A stretch of 64,000 nucleotides of DNA from Burkholderia sp. BCC0322 (lineage in GTDB: Bacteria > Pseudomonadota > Gammaproteobacteria > Burkholderiales > Burkholderiaceae), in the NCBI RefSeq assembly GCF_902833045.1, contig NZ_CADFDU010000001.1, forward strand, positions 1,240,673-1,304,672, read 5' to 3'. Of this stretch, positions 59,439 to 64,000 are shown in pieces. Each line of letters begins with the position of its first letter. The stretch's first letter is position 1. The position numbers were made by a program, and so were the translations under genes. Under the pieces are notes generated by a model that saw nothing but the letters and a program-made list of their open reading frames with translations, did not search any database and was not told the origin of the DNA.

Positions 59439-60092
59439 ATGATCAAAGTGGTGATTTCCGACGCGCATGCTGTCTTGCGGGAAGGTGTGCGCGACGTCCT
59501 AGGAGCGGTCGGCGATTTCGACGTCGCAGGTGAAGCGACGGACGGGGCCGGCACACTCGAACTCGTGCGCGCTTTGAAGCCGCGCGTGCTGTCGCTCGGA
59601 TGGATGATGTCCGGCATTCACGGAGTCGACCTTATCAGGCGAATCAAGAAGGAGCACCAGGACGTCCGGGTGCTCGTTCTGACCGCGCATTCCGAACAGA
59701 CCCATGCGGTGCGTGCGTTCCGGGCAGGGGCTTCGGGATTTCTTTCCAAGACTTGCTCGCGGTCGGACCTGATCGACGCGGTTCGAAAGCTTGCCGATGG
59801 CGGGGTATACGTGAGCACGATGGTGGGCGATCTGTTGGCGCAAACCGCCAACGGCGACAGTGGGGCGCTCGCGCATCATCGTCTGACTGAGCGGGAGTTC
59901 GAGGTCCTAGTTGGTTTGGCCGCCGGACAATCGATCTCGCAGATGGCCGGGAGCCTGAGCATCAGCATCAAAACGGTCAGCACGTACAAGTCGCGCATTC
60001 TGGAAAAACTGGATCTGACCAATGAATCGGACATGATTCGCTTTGCACTACGTCATCAGTTGCTGGACCTTGGCGACAATATTCTCGGGTAG
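59439..60092 (+). CDS. NarL/FixJ-type response regulator lacking the phospho-acceptor Asp
   Basis: The 217-aa product (ATG 59439) has a receiver domain (MIKVVISDAHAVLREGVRDV ... VLVLTAHSEQTHAVRAFRAGASGFLSK) and a LuxR/FixJ HTH (LTEREFEVLVGLAAGQSISQMAGSLSISIKTVSTYKSRI in order, about 150-188). The acidic Asp8, switch Thr84 and Lys106 are kept. The residue normally phosphorylated is Gly (LSLGWMMSGIHG in place of LLDWMMPGMDG). No histidine kinase gene is adjacent. It may act without phosphorylation. As one of only two regulators in the island, it is a prime candidate for binding the recurrent palindrome. Confidence 0.9.
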   Translation: MIKVVISDAHAVLREGVRDVLGAVGDFDVAGEATDGAGTLELVRALKPRVLSLGWMMSGIHGVDLIRRIKKEHQDVRVLVLTAHSEQTHAVRAFRAGASGFLSKTCSRSDLIDAVRKLADGGVYVSTMVGDLLAQTANGDSGALAHHRLTEREFEVLVGLAAGQSISQMAGSLSISIKTVSTYKSRILEKLDLTNESDMIRFALRHQLLDLGDNILG

Positions 60093-60200
60093 TCGATTGC
60101 TGCGACGGGTGAAACGCCAACGGTGTGCGAAATCGCATAGCAGAGCCTGTCGTGCGGATTCTGCATCGATATCCGGCGCGATACCGGGCATTTTGTACGG

Positions 60201-60214
60201 TTGATTTCTGTCAA
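60201..60214. promoter_or_regulatory. FNR/Anr-like box
   Basis: TTGAT-TTCT-GTCAA differs from the FNR/Anr consensus TTGAT-N4-ATCAA at one base. It lies upstream of the BON-FtsH relics, in AT-richer DNA. It suggests these genes were once induced by low oxygen. Confidence 0.45.
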
Positions 60215-60314
60215 CGTCCGCTCTCGACGCGCGCTGACAATGACGGCGGGTCCAAACGTCGCCTTTGCTGGGGTAACCTTGATTTCCTTGTAATTTTCCG
60301 GTTAGAGCGCTTTT

Positions 60315-60350
60315 GACTGCATGCGGGTTTGCGACCCGCCCCCACTAAAT
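60315..60350 (+). repeat. 36-bp direct repeat, right copy
   Basis: Identical to 25356-25391 over 36 bp and in the same orientation. The 14 bp before it (GGTTAGAGCGCTTT) are not shared with the left copy, which is cut there by the IS. It is followed by the fuller BON relic. Confidence 0.85.
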
Positions 60351-60354
60351 GCGA

Positions 60355-60571
60355 GTCGCCTACAAGATGATGCGCCGTCATCGCGGCGCATCTCGGCTCC
60401 GTTGCCGACGCGAACCACGCGAACTTCGTAGTCGCAGTCGCGTGGCGCGTCGGCCGTATCGTCTCGGTGACGGCCAAGGTCGCATCGCTGGCGGAGCGTC
60501 GCGCCGTGTGCGACGCGGCATGGTCGGTCAAGGGCGTCCGGGAAGTCGTCGATCAGCTGACCGTCGCCTGA
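60355..60571 (+). pseudogene. BON-domain gene relic (right copy)
   Basis: Reading through 60400-60571 gives VADANHANFVVAVAWRVGRI, then KVASLAERRAVCDAAWSVKG and VREVVDQLTVA with a stop. That is the second half of a BON domain (usual end AAW-VxGVREV-x-L). No start or N-terminal half is visible. BON proteins bind phospholipid and respond to osmotic stress. Confidence 0.65.
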
Positions 60572-60599
60572 CCCGCGCGATTCTCCGCCTTAATCCTCC

Positions 60600-62412
60600 G
60601 ACCCCATGCGATGAAAGCCCCATCAACTACACCGGGCTGGTGATCGTGATCGGCTTCGTCGTACTGGTCGCGGCCCAACTGTTGATGTCGCGTCAGCCGA
60701 CGACGTCGATCGGCTACAGCGATTTCCACCGGCTCGTCGAAGCGAAGCTCGTCGACGATCTGGAGATCGACCAGTCGTCGGTTTCCGGCGTGTTGCGCAT
60801 GCCGGAGGCCGGGGCGATGCTGCCGGCACCGGATGCCGTCGCGGTGAAAAAAACCGGACCGCCGTGGGGCTTCACGACCAATCGCGTGACCGACGACCAT
60901 CTGGTCGACGGCATTGACGGCTTCCGGCATTCGCTACCGCGGTATGCAGGAAGCCGCCTGGATCGGTACGCTCGTGTCATGGGCATTGTCCGTGATCGCC
61001 TTCGTGTTGATCTGGAACATCATGATGCGCAGGCTTGGCGGGGTGCGGGACCTGAGCGGCATGGGCAAGAGCCAGGCTCGGGTCTACGTGCAACAGGAAA
61101 CGGGTATCACGTTCGACGATATCGCAGGCATCGACGAGGCGAAGGCCGAACTGCAGCAGATCGTCGCGTTCCTGCGTGAACCCGAACGCCGTCAGCGGCT
61201 CGGCGGGAAGATCCCGAAGGGAGCCTTGATCGTCGGATCGCCTAGAACCGGCAAGACGCTGCTGGCGCGCGGTGGCCGGCGAGGCGGCCGTAACATTCTT
61301 TTCGATCAGCGGCTCGGCGTTCGTCGAGATGTTCGTCGGCGTCGGCGCCGCGCGTGTGCGCGATCTGTTCGAACAGGTGCAGCAGAAGGCGCCATGCATC
61401 GTGTTCATCGACGATCTCGATGCGCTCGGCAAGGTACGCGGCGTTGGCGCGATGTCGGGGAACGACGAGCGCGAGCAGACGCTGAACCAGCTGCTCGTCG
61501 AGATGGACGGCTTCCAGGCGAATTCTGGCGTGATCATCATTGCCGCGGCCAACCGGCCCGAGATCCTCGACCTGGCGCTGCTGCGGCCGGGCCGCAGACC
61601 GTCACATCGCGATCGACCGGCCGGACCTGACCGGACGAAAACAGATCCTTGCCGCGCATACGAAACGTGTGGAGCTTGCGCAGGAGGTCGATCTTGCCGA
61701 ACTGGCGTCGCGCAAGCCCTGTTTCGTCGGCGCGGATCTCGCAAACGTGGTCAACGAGGCCGCGCTGCACGCGGCCGAACTCGGCAAGCCGGCGATAGAC
61801 ATGGCCGATTTCGCCGAGGTGATCGACCGCGCGATGACGGGCATCGAGTACAGGAGCCGCGTGATGAACGAGCAGGAGAAGCGGATCATCGCGTATCACG
61901 AATCCGGGCATGCGCTCGTGGCACAAAGCCGCGCGCACTGCGATCCCGTGAAGAAGGTATCCATCATTCCGCGCGGCGTCGCGACGCTCGGCTATACGCA
62001 GCAGGTCCCGACCGAGGGCCGCGACGTGCTGCGCAGATCGACCTGTCGACGTTCGACGATGGCGCGCCACCGGACGGCCCGGCGGGCTTGTGGATGCTGG
62101 GTAACGGGCGTTGCAGCGAACATACGGCGGACGATCGACGACGAGGTGCGCGCGCTGCTCGCCGATGCGCATACGCGTGTCGCGTCAACGCTCGGCAAGC
62201 AGCATGACGCGCTCAAGCAGCATGACGCGCTCAAGCAGATTGCCCGATGCTTGCTGGAACAGGAGTCGATCGATCACGGCTCGCTGGCGGCCCTGATCGC
62301 GCCGCCGGCCGATGCCGATCTGGCGACGCGGGCGGAGGCGACGGCGCGTGTTCCGGTACAGCGCATCGTGTCGTTTTACGGGCGACGCGCACGGCTCGGT
62401 GAGAGCAGATGA
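60600..62412 (+). pseudogene. FtsH-type AAA zinc metalloprotease, multiply broken
   Basis: The pieces in order are: a membrane segment (YTGLVIVIGFVVLVAAQLLM); then after a frame change near 60930, [20 protein letters not shown] and a Walker A changed to GSPRTGKT. After a change near 61268 comes [19 protein letters not shown] with Walker [13 protein letters not shown]. After another near 61600 comes the zinc site YHESGHALV. About 130 residues are missing before [16 protein letters not shown] near the end. An 18-bp unit is tandemly duplicated at 62197-62232. FtsH degrades membrane proteins; this copy cannot be functional. Confidence 0.88.
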
Positions 62413-62480
62413 TGGTCCACTGATTCGTCGAACACCGCCATTGACTCAAGACGCCAAATTAATGAGAGACGACGCAGACT

Positions 62481-62655
62481 CTGTTAATTGTCAGAGGGGC
62501 GTCACAATCGTAGAGCAAAGCAAAGATGTCAATTCGCGGGGCCCATCGCACGAGGTTCTTTGCGTCCGAGTTGACGACATTATCGACAACCTCACCGAAA
62601 TAATGTCGTCACTTCGTCTATGTCCGAAGCAAAGTCGTCAATTCGCCTCGTACAC
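62481..62655. repeat. Second Tn7-like transposon end
   Basis: Related sites recur: AAAGATGTCAATTCGC (62522-62537), the inverted TTGACGACATT (62571-62581), AATGTCGTCACTTCG (62602-62616) and AAAGTCGTCAATTCGC (62630-62645). Order, spacing and orientation match the block at 22441-22575, including a shared TATGTCCG stretch. No tnsA follows; an integrase relic lies here instead. Confidence 0.6.
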
Positions 62656-62749
62656 ACTTCCGAACGGCCGTAGAGGGATGCTTTATATACGATTCTCGGT
62701 ACGCCCGGACACGCCTTGGAGGACTGTATGGGCGGTGGTGGCTCAGCAG

Positions 62750-62940
62750 CTACTGACGGCCTCCGGCCAAGAAGGGACAGTCGGAAGCGCCAATCGGGCG
62801 ACCGCTCACGGGCCGTGAGGGGCGCTCTATGGTAGTCTTCGACGTCGTCTGCGCATGCCCGAGTTTCGAGATAACCCACGGCAGCCCTTTGATGGTTGTC
62901 CCGGGGTAGCTACGTGCGCGAAGCAGTGAAACCAGCACGC
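62750..62940 (-). pseudogene. Tyrosine recombinase C-terminus relic
   Basis: The minus strand reads TTIKGLPWVISKLGHAQTTS, which resembles the end of phage-type integrases (GLPLPVISKLLGHxQxxTTxRYAHL). The catalytic Tyr segment is degenerate here (TTIERPS). Only this end is present, and the reading frame into the flanks is arbitrary. It may be the remains of the integrase that brought in part of this DNA. Confidence 0.45.
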
Positions 62941-62996
62941 GGAGTGGGTATTGAATAGGCTTAAGCTGAATCGAACAGCACAATCCCCAATAGGCC

Positions 62997-63938
62997 ATGT
63001 ACGTCAAAAAAATAACTCTCCACCGATTCAAGCAGTTCAAGGACACGACCATCCGATTGCAGTCGGGGCTTTCCCTCGTGGTGGGGGGTAACAATAGTGG
63101 TAAGTCTTCCCTCCTGCAAGCACTTGCGACTTGGCAGTTCTGCAAAACGCTGCTCGAAATTGAGAAGGGGCGAGCCGGCTGGCTACAAACGAAAACAAAA
63201 GCAGGTGTCGGGATGGGGATCGTGGACTTTACACCTTTGCAGATACCCTCATTGAGCCATCTTTGGACGAATCTAAAATCAAACAAGGACACGGAAACCG
63301 ATGGCTACACGTTAAAGATTGGGGTCTCTTGGGATCTTGATTCGGGGGAAGAACGTCACCTCGAGATAGGACTGTCGTTGGCCAATGACCGGTTGTTTGT
63401 CAAGACCACTTCGACGAACCTTTCGGAAGGCGAGGTCATGACCAAAGACGGTAGTCCGATTGATGGCAACGTCCCGAGGATCGGGTACTTGCCGCCTTTT
63501 GCGGGAATCACTGACCGGGAAGCTAGGCTTACGCCAGCGATGCGTGAGCGATTAATTGGGCAAGGATTATCAGGTGGGGTGATCCGAAATGTGCTCTTCG
63601 AACTTCATGAGGAGAACAAGCGGAAACGGGCGAAAATGCGGGAAGGGAAGACAAAGATCAGCAACTCGGATCTCAAATCCCTACGGGAAAATGACGCGTG
63701 GGAAATTCTTCTGAAAACAATCCAGTCGACGTTCGCGACAGAGATTAAAGTAGTTCCTTTCAACGAGCGGTACCATACCGGGGGCGTGCGATCCTGCTCA
63801 GCACAGGTGCGGAAACATTTGCGCACGGTGTTCCTCGACAGTCACAGTTCTCGTGATATCTATCGGATTTCCACTTCTTGGCGGGCCGACAAACGTATTT
63901 CCACTGAGCGGCCCCCAGTAAACAGTGCCATGATGTAA
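62997..63938 (+). CDS. AAA ATPase (OLD/RecF-like), C-terminus replaced
   Basis: The frame gives 313 aa, but only about the first 260 look native. They begin MYVKKITLHRFKQFKDTTIR with the Walker A VVGGNNSGKSSLLQAL near residue 30, typical of OLD-family and SMC-like ATPases used in phage defence or DNA repair. Walker B and the signature region are missing. From about 63785 the reading enters insertion-sequence DNA and stops at 63936-63938 in the end of the next IS. Codon use and lower GC differ from the island. The protein is probably not functional. Confidence 0.6.
   Translation: MYVKKITLHRFKQFKDTTIRLQSGLSLVVGGNNSGKSSLLQALATWQFCKTLLEIEKGRAGWLQTKTKAGVGMGIVDFTPLQIPSLSHLWTNLKSNKDTETDGYTLKIGVSWDLDSGEERHLEIGLSLANDRLFVKTTSTNLSEGEVMTKDGSPIDGNVPRIGYLPPFAGITDREARLTPAMRERLIGQGLSGGVIRNVLFELHEENKRKRAKMREGKTKISNSDLKSLRENDAWEILLKTIQSTFATEIKVVPFNERYHTGGVRSCSAQVRKHLRTVFLDSHSSRDIYRISTSWRADKRISTERPPVNSAMM
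63838..63934. mobile_element. Fragment of an insertion-sequence end
   Basis: The nonamer ATTTCCACT occurs at 63867-63875 and 63897-63905, 30 bp apart, within DNA that interrupts the ATPase gene. Repeated short motifs like this are found at the ends of IS21-family elements, so I take it as an IS end remnant. The family is an inference. Confidence 0.35.
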
Positions 63939-64000
63939 GCGAGTTTTCGGCGGACTTTTTCAGTATGAAAGGAGCCGTACGATGAAACGCAAGCGCTTCA
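63935..64000 (+). mobile_element. Left end of another insertion sequence, cut by the window edge
   Basis: GTAAGCG at 63935-63941 matches the terminal sequence usual for IS66-family elements. An ATG at 63982 after an AAGGAGCC site begins MKRKRF, the start of a small transposase ORF as in IS66 or IS3 elements. The rest lies outside the window. Confidence 0.4.

Noticed and set aside
60290-60350. A tRNA gene overlapping the right 36-bp repeat
   Set aside because: GGTTAGAGC and a T-arm-like hairpin are present, but the T loop lacks the TTCRA pattern and no acceptor or anticodon stem can be drawn.
62197-62238. CRISPR-like or regulatory tandem repeat
   Set aside because: It is one 18-bp unit duplicated inside the FtsH pseudogene. 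There are no spacers and no further copies. I saw no CRISPR array anywhere in the window.

Overview
The window is high-GC DNA from a Burkholderia-like betaproteobacterium. The first 5.5 kb is a conserved core block: the end of rpsU, a yqeY-like gene, dnaG and rpoD (the macromolecular-synthesis order), followed by tRNA-Ile(CAT). The Ala/Lys-rich N-terminal extension of RpoD and the general style of the proteins fit Burkholderia. I could not run a database search, so the genus is an inference.

Everything after the tRNA looks accessory. Region 1 (5.8-22.2 kb) is a catabolic and efflux region. A leftward set of genes (FMN azoreductase, a deleted DODA-type dioxygenase, DoxX, pirin, ferredoxin, a haloalkane-dehalogenase homologue that lacks its catalytic His, and a type I extradiol dioxygenase) lies divergent to a LysR regulator. 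A TetR repressor with two operators then faces a small extradiol/VOC protein, a hypothetical gene and a complete RND tripartite pump, an MFS exporter, a second TetR and a QorB-like quinone reductase with its own palindromic operators.

Region 2 (22.3-25.4 kb) is a mobile-element scar: an IS3-type relic, a Tn7-like transposon end with TnsA-like and truncated TnsB-like genes, and an IS5-family element with perfect 18-bp inverted repeats but no matching target duplication.

Region 3 (25.4-60.6 kb) is a stress/persistence island bounded by two identical 36-bp direct repeats, each followed by a decayed BON-domain coding fragment. It holds an SPFH/stomatin protein, a HicB-like protein overlapping a 2,894-aa cyclic beta-glucan synthase (NdvB/ChvB type), a fatty-acid desaturase, phosphoglucomutase, transketolase, an NhaP-type antiporter, an Nramp-type transporter, a Crp/Fnr regulator and a LuxR-type response regulator without its phospho-acceptor Asp. 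It also carries many small envelope or stress proteins (CsbD, PRC-barrel, SYLF, glycine-zipper lipoprotein, DUF3096, DUF3309, Spy-like and others). The content resembles the low-oxygen-activated (lxa) locus described in B. cenocepacia. A recurrent 16-bp palindrome, GGTACG-N4-CGTACC, occurs in at least a dozen intergenic regions of this island and nowhere that I noticed outside it. It is the best candidate for an undescribed island-wide control element.

Region 4 (60.6-64 kb) is decaying: an FtsH-type protease pseudogene with several frame changes, a second copy of the Tn7-like end, an integrase relic, an AAA ATPase whose C-terminus is replaced by insertion-sequence DNA, and the start of another IS at the window edge. 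Together the island genes suggest remodelling of envelope glucans and lipids, carbohydrate flux and ion balance under stress, possibly oxygen limitation. That functional reading is inferred from gene content.
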